DNA of 64,000 bases from Paractinoplanes ferrugineus (GTDB lineage: Bacteria; Actinomycetota; Actinomycetes; Mycobacteriales; Micromonosporaceae). The DNA is taken from assembly GCF_016862195.1 (NCBI RefSeq), contig NZ_BOMM01000050.1, forward strand, positions 124,001 to 188,000. The letters run 5' to 3'. Position numbers and translations under genes: made by a program. Shown here one piece after another: positions 7,768 to 15,724 of the stretch; within the stretch, counting starts at the first letter, position 1; every line of letters starts with the position of its first letter. The notes beneath the pieces were generated by a model. The model was not told the DNA's origin, searched no databases, and saw nothing but the letters and a program-made list of their open reading frames with translations.

Positions 7768-8153
7768 CGGTGCCCGGACTTCGCCTTCGTCCAGGTCGAA
7801 TACTCGTCGTAGATCCGCACCAGGTCGGCCGGGCGGGACCGGAGGGTGAAGAACTCGCCCAGCAGCTCGAACAGCTTGGCCACCACCACCGGGTCACGGT
7901 CGGCGGAATCGACCGCTGCACGGCCGGCGGCCGGCCCCTCCGGGCGGGCCAGGTGGATCACCAGGGCCCGCCACGTCAGGTTGTCACCGTCGCCCAGACG
8001 GGTCACCAGCCACTCCCGGAAACCGGTGAGCAGTCCGCCGTCGTTGCCCGCGTTCAAGCCCTCGAGGTAGGCGCAGAACTGTCCGTAGGAACCGTCCAGA
8101 CCGGACAACTGGGGCCGCCGGTGAACGGCCTCGAACTGGCGGAGATAGTCCAT
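7764..8153 (-). CDS. Hypothetical protein (129 aa)
   Basis: This is a soluble, mostly helical protein (MDYLRQFEAVHRRPQLSGLD, then LLTGFREWLVTRL, VVVAKLFELLGEFFTL, IYDEYSTWTKAKSGHR). It has no signal peptide, no membrane segment and no motif I recognise. Its codon use matches the neighbours and the frame is clean, so it is probably a real gene. It starts 34 bases after the stop of the APC permease and may be its last operon partner. The 16-base post-stop motif shared with the NACHT gene begins at its TAG. Function unknown. Confidence 0.6.
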   Translation of the reverse strand: MDYLRQFEAVHRRPQLSGLDGSYGQFCAYLEGLNAGNDGGLLTGFREWLVTRLGDGDNLTWRALVIHLARPEGPAAGRAAVDSADRDPVVVAKLFELLGEFFTLRSRPADLVRIYDEYSTWTKAKSGHR

Positions 8154-8187
8154 CGCGCCAACCTACCGGGGCTCGGGGCGGCCATCC

Positions 8188-9672
8188 TCACTCGGCGATG
8201 CGGGTCGCGCCCATCGCGGCATAGCGCGCGGGCCGGCGCGACCGGGCCCAGAGCCCGATCGCCAGGGCGGCCACGATCACGACCAGATGCAGCCAGGGCA
8301 GCGAGTTGATCAGCGTCGACGTCGTTCCGGTGATCGCCTCGTAGTTGGACAGGGCGAGCACGGTGGCGGCGCCGACGCCCAGGGTGGCGAGCGCGGGCGC
8401 CACCGTGTAACCCCAGCCGTACTGCCGCCGCCGCAGGAAGAAGATCAGCACCGCCAGCGAGGTGGCGGTGATCAGACCCAGGATGCCGACCGCGCCCACC
8501 CCGGTCAGCGACGTCGACAGGTTGGTCAGCGGGTCGAGTCCGGCAACCGCGAAGCCGACCATGATTCCGGTCATCACGGCGAAGCTGGTGTAACCGGCCA
8601 CCGTGGGTGATCGGTGCCGCGGGTGGGTGCGCGCCAGCACCCGGGGCATGAAGCCGTCCCGGGACAGCGCGTACAGGTACCGGGAAGCGGCGTTGTGGAA
8701 GGCGAGGACGCCGGCGAAGCTGCTGGTGACGATCAGCACCTGCAGCAGGTCGGTCCAGGCGTGGCCGACGAACGTGTCGCTGAGCCCGAACGCGAAGTTT
8801 CCCGGGTCGGCGAGCGCCGCCGCCGGCGCCCCCTCGCCCCCGCCGCCGGCGATGAGGGCCCAGGTGGTGAGGACGAAGAAGAGTCCGACGAGGAGCACCG
8901 CCCCGTAGGTCGCCCGTGGCACCGTGCGGTCGGGGTCGCGGGCCTCCTCGGCGTAGATGGCCGTCCCCTCGAATCCCTGGAAGCAGGAGAAGCCGTAGAT
9001 CAGGCCCACCCCGACCGAGCCGGCCAGCACGTGCGACGGCGCGAACGACTGCAGAGTGAACGCTCCGGCACCCTTCTGGAAGAGGATGCCGACGTCGAGC
9101 ACCAGCACGGCCAGCGCCTCGGCGAGGAGGGCGGCGCCGAGCACGCCGGCCGCCACCGTGATGCGGAGGTAGCCGAGCAGTCCGACGATCACCATCGCCA
9201 CCGCGCAGCACAACCACCAAGGCACGTCGATGCCGAAGAAGCGATCGATGGTGACGTTGGCGAAGTAGCCGAGCGCGCCGAGGGTGGCGGTGCCGACGCA
9301 CAGGTACGCGGTGAGGGCGACGTACGCGGCCGGCAGCCCGGCGAGCCCGCCGAGGCCCCTGGTGATGAAGGCGTAGAAGGCGCCGGCGTTGCGGACGTAC
9401 GGAACCATCCGGGTGAACCCGACGGCGAACAGCAGCAGGATGAGCGCCACGACGACGAAGATGCCCGGCGTGCCGACGCCGACCCCGAGCGCGATGGACA
9501 ACGGGATGAGGGCGACGGCCCCGGCGGCCGGAGCCACCGCCGCCATCACCATGAAGACGAGATGGGCGGCGCCGAGCGTGCCCCCGGCCAAGCTGTCCGC
9601 GACCGGCCGGCCGACCGGCGTCGGCTCGAGGGTCAGCGCGGGTTCGGGTGCCGGGCTATCGGTGGTTGCCAT
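8188..9672 (-). CDS. APC-superfamily amino acid/amine permease
   Basis: This 494-residue protein has about twelve to fourteen hydrophobic helices. It carries the APC signature near the N-terminus (LGAAHLVFMVMAAVAPAAG, then LGVGVGTPGIFVVVALILLL). The ATG of MATTDSPAPE is chosen over an upstream ATG because GGAG precedes it. The family imports amino acids or amines by proton or cation coupling. It lies 60 bases downstream of the aldolase gene of the meta-cleavage operon. Together with the amine oxidase in the same supercluster, this points to an amine or amino acid substrate. Specificity cannot be read from the sequence. Confidence 0.88.
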   Translation of the reverse strand: MATTDSPAPEPALTLEPTPVGRPVADSLAGGTLGAAHLVFMVMAAVAPAAGAVALIPLSIALGVGVGTPGIFVVVALILLLFAVGFTRMVPYVRNAGAFYAFITRGLGGLAGLPAAYVALTAYLCVGTATLGALGYFANVTIDRFFGIDVPWWLCCAVAMVIVGLLGYLRITVAAGVLGAALLAEALAVLVLDVGILFQKGAGAFTLQSFAPSHVLAGSVGVGLIYGFSCFQGFEGTAIYAEEARDPDRTVPRATYGAVLLVGLFFVLTTWALIAGGGGEGAPAAALADPGNFAFGLSDTFVGHAWTDLLQVLIVTSSFAGVLAFHNAASRYLYALSRDGFMPRVLARTHPRHRSPTVAGYTSFAVMTGIMVGFAVAGLDPLTNLSTSLTGVGAVGILGLITATSLAVLIFFLRRRQYGWGYTVAPALATLGVGAATVLALSNYEAITGTTSTLINSLPWLHLVVIVAALAIGLWARSRRPARYAAMGATRIAE

Positions 9673-9732
9673 GAGAATCTCCGAACTTCTCGAATGTCCG
9701 GGGAGCCTGACAGAGCCCACTGGGCGCCCAGG

Positions 9733-10758
9733 TCACGCCGGTTCGCTCACCGGTCCGGAATCAACCAGGTCGAGGGCGATGTCGACGATCAGGTCCTCCT
9801 GCCCGCCGACGAGGCCGCGGCGGCCCACTTCGATCAGCAGCGACCGGACGTCCACGCCGTACCGTTGCGCGGCGGTCTCGGCGTGGCGCAGGAACGAGCC
9901 GTAGACACCGGCGTACCCGAGGGTGAGGGTTTCCCGGTCGACCCGGACCGGGCGGTCCTGCAGCGGGCGCACCAGGTCGTCGGCGGCGTCCTGCAGAGCG
10001 AACAGGTCGCAGTCGTGGTCCCAGCCCCGCAGGTTCGCGACCGCGATGAACGGCTCGATCGGGCAGTTGCCGGCGCCGGCGCCCTGCCCGGCCAGTGACG
10101 CGTCGACCCGGGTGACCCCCTCCTGGACGGCGATCATCGAGTTGGCCACGGACAGCGACAGGTTCTCGTGGGCGTGGATGCCGATCTCGGTGGCCGGGTC
10201 GAGAACGTCGCGGTACGCCCGGATCCGGTCGCGCACGTCGTCCATCAGCAGCCGGCCGCCGGAGTCGGTGACGTAGACGCAGTGCGCGCCGTAGGACTCC
10301 ATCAGTCTCGCCTGCTCGGCCAGCACCCCGGGCGGAGCCAGGTGGCTCATCATCAGGAAGCCGGAGACGTCCATGCCGAGCTCGCGGGCGGTGGCGATGT
10401 GCTGGGCGGCCACGTCGGCCTCGGTGCAGTGGGTGGCCACCCGCACCGAGCGCACGCCCAGGGCAAAGGCCTGCCGCAGGTCGGCGATGGTGCCGATCCC
10501 CGGCAGCAGCAGTGTGGTCAGCCGCGCCCGGGAGATGTTCGCGGCCGCGACCTCGAGCCACTGCCAGTCGGTGTGCGACCCGGGCCCGTAGTTGAGGCTG
10601 CCGCCGGCCAGCCCGTCTCCGTGCGAGACCTCGATGCCGTCCACGCCGGCCGCGTCGAGCGCACCGACGATCTTCGCGACGGAGTCGAGCTCCATCCGAT
10701 GGCGTACGGCGTGCATCCCGTCCCGCAGCGTGACGTCCTGGATGAAGAGCCGGGTCAT
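9733..10758 (-). CDS. mhpE: 4-hydroxy-2-oxovalerate aldolase
   Basis: This 341-residue protein matches DmpG/BphI/HsaF aldolases. It has the N-terminal VTLRDGMHAV with the metal-binding Asp, GIEVSHGDGL, and the metal-binding HAHENL near residue 200. Downstream is GQGAGAGNCPIEPFIAV. These enzymes cleave 4-hydroxy-2-oxo acids to pyruvate and an aldehyde, which is channelled into the partner acylating dehydrogenase. The start overlaps the stop of that dehydrogenase by four bases (ATGA), as in the known DmpG-DmpF pair. It catalyses the last-but-one step of aromatic meta-cleavage in this cluster. A weak version of the shared operator (GTTCGCTCACCGGTCC) lies in its last codons, before the permease gene. 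Confidence 0.93.
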   Translation of the reverse strand: MTRLFIQDVTLRDGMHAVRHRMELDSVAKIVGALDAAGVDGIEVSHGDGLAGGSLNYGPGSHTDWQWLEVAAANISRARLTTLLLPGIGTIADLRQAFALGVRSVRVATHCTEADVAAQHIATARELGMDVSGFLMMSHLAPPGVLAEQARLMESYGAHCVYVTDSGGRLLMDDVRDRIRAYRDVLDPATEIGIHAHENLSLSVANSMIAVQEGVTRVDASLAGQGAGAGNCPIEPFIAVANLRGWDHDCDLFALQDAADDLVRPLQDRPVRVDRETLTLGYAGVYGSFLRHAETAAQRYGVDVRSLLIEVGRRGLVGGQEDLIVDIALDLVDSGPVSEPA

Positions 10759-11678
10759 GATGCCATCCTTTCGGCGGCGGCGATCGCGGCCGAGGTCATG
10801 ATGTCGAGGTTCCCGGCGTAGGCCGGGAGATAGTGGGCCGCCCCTTCGACTTCCAGGAACACCGACACCTGATGGGTGACCGCGGCGTCTCCGGAGAGGG
10901 TGTGCACCGGCTGATCAGGCGGGACCGGGGTGATCTGCACGCGCTGCTTGAGACGATATCCAGGGACATATCCGGCCACCGCGCGGACCATCTCCTCGAC
11001 CGACTCGACGATCGCGTCCAGGACCCCCGCGGACGTCGCCGCAACCAGGCACAGCACGGTGTCCCGCATGATCAGCGGCGGCTCCGCCGGATTCAGGATG
11101 ATCAGCGCCTTGCCGCGGCCGGCCCCGCCGACCTGCTCGATCGCCCGCGCGGTCGTCTCGGTGAACTCGTCGATGTTGGCCCGGGTGCCCGGTCCGGCCG
11201 ACTTCGAGGCGATCGAGGCGACGATCTCGGCGTACGGCACCGGGACGACCCGGGACACGGCGGCGACGACCGGGATGGTGGCCTGCCCGCCGCACGTGAC
11301 CATGTTGATGTTGCGGACGGTTCCGGCTCCCAGATGCTGGTCGAGGTTGACGGCAGGCACCACGTACGGCCCGATCGCGGCCGGGGTCAGATCGATCATC
11401 CGCTTGCCGTACGGCGCCAGGGCGGCGTCGTTCGCGACGTGGGCCCGCGCCGAGGTGGCGTCGAAGACCAGGTCGATGGCGGCGAAGTCGGCCATCGCGA
11501 GCAGCCCGCCGACCCCGTCGGCGGTGGTGGCGACGCCCAGCCGCCGGGCCCGGGCCAGCCCGTCCGAGGCCGGGTCGATGCCGACCATGGCGGCCATCTC
11601 CAGCTTCCCGCTCCCCCGCAAGACCTTGATCATCAGGTCGGTCCCGATGTTCCCCGAGCCGATCACCGCTACCCTCAT
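10755..11678 (-). CDS. mhpF: Acetaldehyde dehydrogenase (acylating)
   Basis: This 307-residue protein has an N-terminal Rossmann motif GSGNIG (residues 8-13) and the catalytic cysteine in NMVTCGGQATIP (around residue 130). The family DmpF/BphJ/HsaG converts acetaldehyde or propionaldehyde with CoA and NAD+ to the acyl-CoA. It overlaps both the upstream hydratase gene and the downstream aldolase gene by four bases. This makes a tightly coupled three-gene unit that takes the ring-cleavage product to pyruvate and acyl-CoA. Length and motifs are normal. Confidence 0.94.
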   Translation of the reverse strand: MRVAVIGSGNIGTDLMIKVLRGSGKLEMAAMVGIDPASDGLARARRLGVATTADGVGGLLAMADFAAIDLVFDATSARAHVANDAALAPYGKRMIDLTPAAIGPYVVPAVNLDQHLGAGTVRNINMVTCGGQATIPVVAAVSRVVPVPYAEIVASIASKSAGPGTRANIDEFTETTARAIEQVGGAGRGKALIILNPAEPPLIMRDTVLCLVAATSAGVLDAIVESVEEMVRAVAGYVPGYRLKQRVQITPVPPDQPVHTLSGDAAVTHQVSVFLEVEGAAHYLPAYAGNLDIMTSAAIAAAERMAS

Positions 11679-12463
11679 CCGAGATCTCCTCCGAAGACGA
11701 CATCGACCGATCCCAGCGACGAGATCTCCGCACGCACCCGTGAACCCGGCCCGACCGGGACCATCCGGCCGAGCGCCCCGGACAGCACGATCTCGCCCGC
11801 GCGCAGGGGATCTCCCAGGTCACGGGCGGTCCGCGCCAGCCAGGCGAGGGCCGCCAGCGGATCGCCGAGACAGTCCCGCCCGGTCCCGGCCGAGGCGGGC
11901 GCGCCGTCGACGGTCATCCGCATCACCACATCGGCCGGCTCGAACGCCGACAGCGGCACCGGCCGCCCGGACAGCACGAACAGCCCGCTGGAGGCGTTGT
12001 CGGCGACGGTGTCCGCGATGCTGATGTCCCAGTCGGCGATCCGGCTGTCCACGATCTCGATGGCCGCCTCGGCGTGCGCGACCGCCGCGCGCACCGTCGC
12101 GGGCGAGAGGTCACCACCCAGATCGGCCCCGAGCCGGAACGCCACCTCCGCCTCGACCTTCGGCTGCAGCAGGCCGCCCACCGGGACGACCGCGAGCGCC
12201 GACACGTCCATGGTGTCGAACAGGACCCCGAAGTCGGGTTGGTCGACGCCGAGCTGCTGCTGCACGACCGGCGCGGTCAGGCCGATCTTGCGGCCGGCGA
12301 TCCGCTCCCCGGCGGCGGTCCGCCGGTCCACGCCGAGACGCTGCACGCGATAGGCGAGCGCCACGTCCTGGGCGTCGATCAGGTCACGCACCGGCGCACA
12401 CGGCTTGCCGGCGCGCCGGGCGTCGGCCAACCGCGACGCGGCGGCCTCTGCTGTTGAATTCAT
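11675..12463 (-). CDS. mhpD: 2-keto-4-pentenoate hydratase
   Basis: This 262-residue protein belongs to the MhpD/DmpE/HsaE hydratases of the FAH-like fold. Visible features are RKIGLTAPVVQQQLGVDQPD, the acidic metal-binding EAEVAF and AIEIVDSRI, and NASSGLFVLS. It adds water to 2-hydroxypenta-2,4-dienoate to give 4-hydroxy-2-oxovalerate, the substrate of the aldolase encoded two genes downstream. The ATG has AGGGGAG upstream. A perfect copy of the 17-base palindrome lies 63 bases upstream, between this operon and the divergent DMFase-like gene, so it probably controls both. Confidence 0.93.
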   Translation of the reverse strand: MNSTAEAAASRLADARRAGKPCAPVRDLIDAQDVALAYRVQRLGVDRRTAAGERIAGRKIGLTAPVVQQQLGVDQPDFGVLFDTMDVSALAVVPVGGLLQPKVEAEVAFRLGADLGGDLSPATVRAAVAHAEAAIEIVDSRIADWDISIADTVADNASSGLFVLSGRPVPLSAFEPADVVMRMTVDGAPASAGTGRDCLGDPLAALAWLARTARDLGDPLRAGEIVLSGALGRMVPVGPGSRVRAEISSLGSVDVVFGGDLG

Positions 12464-12525
12464 GGGACTCCCCTGGCTCCGAAACCCGATCGTGCCCGCG
12501 CCCGGCGGTGCCGCCCCAGCCGGGT

Positions 12526-12542
12526 GGTCCGGTCACCGGACC
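12526..12542. promoter_or_regulatory. Palindromic operator, exact match to cluster consensus
   Basis: GGTCCGGTCACCGGACC is a perfect inverted repeat around one central base. It sits between the divergent hydratase operon and the DMFase-like gene. It matches the 17-base pattern GGTCCGNTNANCGGACC found in other promoter regions of the 9.7-43.2 kb cluster. Confidence 0.72.
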
Positions 12543-12584
12543 ATCCCGGCGGCACCGCCCGCACCGCCCTGCCAGGGTGCGGAA

Positions 12585-14753
12585 ATGAACATCATCGGCT
12601 ATCTCGATCGGCTCAGCTACCGCCCCGGCGCGAGCGTGCACGGCCGGTTCAGCACCACCGCGACCAGCTTCGAGGCCCAGGTGGTCCGGCTGTTCAACGG
12701 CGACGCCCACCCGCTCGGCCCGGGCCTCGACATCCGGCCGGTGCGCTCGGCGCTGGACGGACAACGCTTCGCCGGCCGGGAGCGGCCGCTGCCCACCGGT
12801 TCCTACGTGCGCACCGCCGAGGGCCCGGTGCCGGCCGGCGCCGGGCGGGTGGAGCTGACCGCGGCGATCCAGCCCACGCTGGTCGCCGCCGGGCATCCGC
12901 AGACGGTCGTGTCGCTGACCCGGGCCGGCGTGGTGGTGGCCGAGGTCGTGCTCGACGACCACGGGCGCGGCGGCCTGCGCACGCCGCGCGGATTCACCCC
13001 GGCCGGCGAACTGGTGACCGGCCGCTGGTATCGGCTCACCCTGGGCGTCTCGCCGGCGGCCGGCCGGGTGGATCTGGCACTGCGTTCGGCGTACGGCGAA
13101 AGCCTGGTTCTCGAGGTCGAAATGAACGGAGCGGAACCGGACGCACTCGCCGTCACCTTCGCCGCGACCGTGGCGGCCGGCACGGCACGGGACCACTTCA
13201 ACGGCCGGATCGACCGCCCGGTCCTGACCGCCGCCGGCGCCACCCTCGCGGAGTGGGATTTCGGTCCGTCCGACCGGCTGCGGCAGATCGCCAACCGGGT
13301 CGGCCCGGACTTCGCCGGAGTCGCCGTGAATTTCCCGCTGCGCGCCTGCCTCGGTATCGCGGGCGCAGCCGGCGACGTCGATCCGCGCCTCGCGCCGCAG
13401 GCCTACCAGGCCATCCATTTCCACGACGACGACCTCGACGACGCCGGCTGGCCGGACGACCTCGTGCTGCCACTGCCCGCGGACCTGCCCAGCGGCGTCT
13501 ACGGCATCCGGGTGACCGCCGACGACGGCACCGAGGACACCGTGCCGTTCGTGCTCACCCCGGGCGACCGGCCCCGGCAGAAGGCGCTGGTCGTGCTGCC
13601 GACGTTCAGTTACCTGGCCTACAGCTGCGAGCACGTGATGGCCGACCCGGGAGCGCGTGATTATCTGCGGGACGTCGGGGTGGCCGAGCCACCCGAGTTC
13701 GGCGGCAACCCGCACGACGCCTACCTCGTCGGCAGCGGGTTGCGCAGTCTCTACGACGTGCACACCGACCTGACCGGGGTCTGCTTCACCAGCACCCAGA
13801 AGCCGCTGCCCAACGTCCGGCCCGGACACCGATGGGCGGCGGTGGCCGGGGGCGAGACCTCGGCCCATCAGTTCAGCGCCGACCTCCACCTGATCGCGTG
13901 GCTGCAGGCCGAGGGCTTCGCGGTCGACGTGATCACCGACGAGGAGGTGCACCACGAGGGACTCGCCGCGTTGGCGCCCTACCGGGTCGTGCTGACCGGC
14001 AGCCACCCGGAATACCCGACGACGGCGATGGCCGCCGCGTACGAGAGCTACCTCGACGGCGGCGGCCGGCTGATGTACCTGGGCGGCAACGGTTTCTACT
14101 GGGTCACCTCGGTCGACCCGGAGCGCGGGCACACCATCGAGATCCGCCGGACCGCCGGGATCCGGGCCTGGCAGCCGGAGCCGGGCGAGTGGCACCACGC
14201 CACCACCGGCGAGCTGGGCGGCCTCTGGCGGCTACGCGGGAAGGCACCGCAGAAGCTGGTCGGCGTGGGCATGGCGGCGCAGGGCTTCGACGCCAACCGG
14301 CCGTACGACGTGGTCGCCGACCCGGCCGACCCGCGGGTGGCGTTCGCCTTCGACGGCATCACCGGCCCGCGGATCGGGGACTTCCCGTCGATGGTCAACG
14401 GCCACGGCGCGGCCGGCGTGGAGATCGACCGGGCCGACCGGGCGCTGGGCACCCCGGCGGACACGATCGTGCTGGCCACGGCGAGCGGGTTCTCCCGGGC
14501 GTACGGGCTCGACCCGGTCGAGGTGCAGCTGCCGGACGGCCACTACGACGGCACGACCAGCGACAAGGTCCGGTGCGACCTGGTGCTGCTGCCCAAGCCC
14601 CGCGGCGGCGCGGTGTTCTCCACCGGCAGCATCGCCTGGTGCGGGTCGTTGCTGGTGGACGGCGGCGACAACGACGTCGCCCGGCTCACCGGCAACGTTC
14701 TCCGCGCGTTCCTCGACGTCGACGATCTGCCGTTCAGGCGCACCGCCGGGTAG
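12585..14753 (+). CDS. N,N-dimethylformamidase-like large subunit (iron amidohydrolase)
   Basis: This 722-residue protein resembles the large subunit of Paracoccus N,N-dimethylformamidase. Residues about 1-210 form a beta-rich lectin/jelly-roll-like part (SVHGRFSTT, WYRLTLGV, DHFNGRIDRPVL). The catalytic part then carries SYLAYSCEH (Tyr343/346), LYDVHTD (Tyr390) and GSHPEYP (His474, Glu476). The spacing agrees with the two-tyrosine/one-carboxylate iron site of that enzyme. ATG 12585 is preferred; the open frame extends upstream across the promoter. No separate small-subunit gene is seen beside it. The likely reaction is hydrolysis of an N-alkyl amide or formamide of the pathway substrate. Its 3' end overlaps the convergent IclR gene by 20 bases. 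Confidence 0.8.
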   Translation: MNIIGYLDRLSYRPGASVHGRFSTTATSFEAQVVRLFNGDAHPLGPGLDIRPVRSALDGQRFAGRERPLPTGSYVRTAEGPVPAGAGRVELTAAIQPTLVAAGHPQTVVSLTRAGVVVAEVVLDDHGRGGLRTPRGFTPAGELVTGRWYRLTLGVSPAAGRVDLALRSAYGESLVLEVEMNGAEPDALAVTFAATVAAGTARDHFNGRIDRPVLTAAGATLAEWDFGPSDRLRQIANRVGPDFAGVAVNFPLRACLGIAGAAGDVDPRLAPQAYQAIHFHDDDLDDAGWPDDLVLPLPADLPSGVYGIRVTADDGTEDTVPFVLTPGDRPRQKALVVLPTFSYLAYSCEHVMADPGARDYLRDVGVAEPPEFGGNPHDAYLVGSGLRSLYDVHTDLTGVCFTSTQKPLPNVRPGHRWAAVAGGETSAHQFSADLHLIAWLQAEGFAVDVITDEEVHHEGLAALAPYRVVLTGSHPEYPTTAMAAAYESYLDGGGRLMYLGGNGFYWVTSVDPERGHTIEIRRTAGIRAWQPEPGEWHHATTGELGGLWRLRGKAPQKLVGVGMAAQGFDANRPYDVVADPADPRVAFAFDGITGPRIGDFPSMVNGHGAAGVEIDRADRALGTPADTIVLATASGFSRAYGLDPVEVQLPDGHYDGTTSDKVRCDLVLLPKPRGGAVFSTGSIAWCGSLLVDGGDNDVARLTGNVLRAFLDVDDLPFRRTAG

Positions 14754-15549
14754 CGGAATGCTGCTCCACCTCGCGCGAGATGTACTCGGCGGTCGCCCGG
14801 ACCGTGGGCAGCAGCCGGGGAACGATGAGTTGACTGGTCGGCATGGTGATCGACACGCAGGCGTAGACGACGTCGTAGGCATCGGTGATCGGGACTGCCA
14901 GCGAGCTGTAACCGGCCAGCATCTCCTCGATCTCGACGGCGTAGCCGTGCTTGCGGACGTCGTCCAACTGCACGCGTAGTGCCTCGACGGTGGGCACGCT
15001 ACGGGTCGTCGGCCGCATCAGGTCGCGCCGGGCCAGATCGCCGAGCACCTCCCCGGCATCGGGCCGGGTGGCGAGGAACAGCTTGCCCGAGGCGGCACAG
15101 CTCGCCGGGAGCCGGCCACCGACCTCGGAGTGGGTCAGCACGTTGGCGGTGCCGGCGATCTTCTCCAGGAACAGCACGTGGGCGCCGTCCGGGACGATCA
15201 GGTGCACGGTGGCGCGGGTGGCGGCGTACAGGTCGACCAGGGCCGGGCGGGAGACGCGCCGCAGGATCGCCGCCACCGGGACCCGCTGACCGAGCTCGAA
15301 GACGCGCATCCCGAGTTGGTAACCGTTGCCGGCCCGTTCGAGCAGCCCCCACTGGACCAGCTCCTGGGCCAGGCGGTACGCGGACGCCTTGGGCACCCCG
15401 GAACGCCGGCTCAGCTCGGTCAGCCGCAGCCGGCCCGCGCCCGCGCCGAACGCCGCGAGCAGCAGCTGGGCCTTGCCGAGAACCGACTTGGGCAGCCCCT
15501 CCTCGTCGATCTCGGCGCCGGGTGGAATCTGGAACGCAAGCTCGGACAA
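14734..15549 (-). CDS. IclR-family transcriptional regulator 1
   Basis: This 271-residue protein has a winged helix at about 22-85 (LTELSRRSGVPKASAYRLAQ) and an IclR effector domain (GGRLPASCAASGKLFLA, EEMLAGYSSLAVPI). The start is TTG with GGGAGGG upstream. The upstream region shared with the divergent aldehyde dehydrogenase holds two adjacent copies of the cluster operator. This makes self-control plus control of that gene likely. It is closely related to the IclR proteins at 25777 and 43323. The effector is probably a pathway intermediate, but this cannot be read from the sequence. Confidence 0.9.
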   Translation of the reverse strand: MSELAFQIPPGAEIDEEGLPKSVLGKAQLLLAAFGAGAGRLRLTELSRRSGVPKASAYRLAQELVQWGLLERAGNGYQLGMRVFELGQRVPVAAILRRVSRPALVDLYAATRATVHLIVPDGAHVLFLEKIAGTANVLTHSEVGGRLPASCAASGKLFLATRPDAGEVLGDLARRDLMRPTTRSVPTVEALRVQLDDVRKHGYAVEIEEMLAGYSSLAVPITDAYDVVYACVSITMPTSQLIVPRLLPTVRATAEYISREVEQHSATRRCA

Positions 15550-15626
15550 GACGGTTCCCTCCCGCCGCAGCGGATCTTGAACATTACGATAACCACTGGT
15601 GACGGGCCTGGGACCCCTGCCCGTTC

Positions 15627-15661
15627 GGTCCGTTCAGCTGACCTGATCCGGTGACCGGACC
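15627..15661. promoter_or_regulatory. Two tandem operator copies, 18-base spacing
   Basis: GGTCCGTTCAGCTGACC (15627-15643) and GATCCGGTGACCGGACC (15645-15661) each differ at one position from the 17-base cluster consensus. They lie between the divergent IclR gene and the aldehyde dehydrogenase gene, so one regulator could act on both promoters. Confidence 0.7.
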
Positions 15662-15724
15662 GGGCCGTTTGCCGCCGGTCTCGCCCGGCGGCGAGGCTCA
15701 GGGCCCGACACCGTGAGGAGTGCC

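Noticed and set aside
8188..12463. Long plus-strand open frames opposite the permease, aldolase and dehydrogenase genes
   Set aside because: They are GC-driven shadows of real reverse-strand genes with Arg/Gly/Asp-rich composition and no motifs.
12405..12584. Upstream extension of the DMFase-like frame
   Set aside because: It runs across the divergent hydratase start and the operator; homology begins at MNIIGYLDRLSY.
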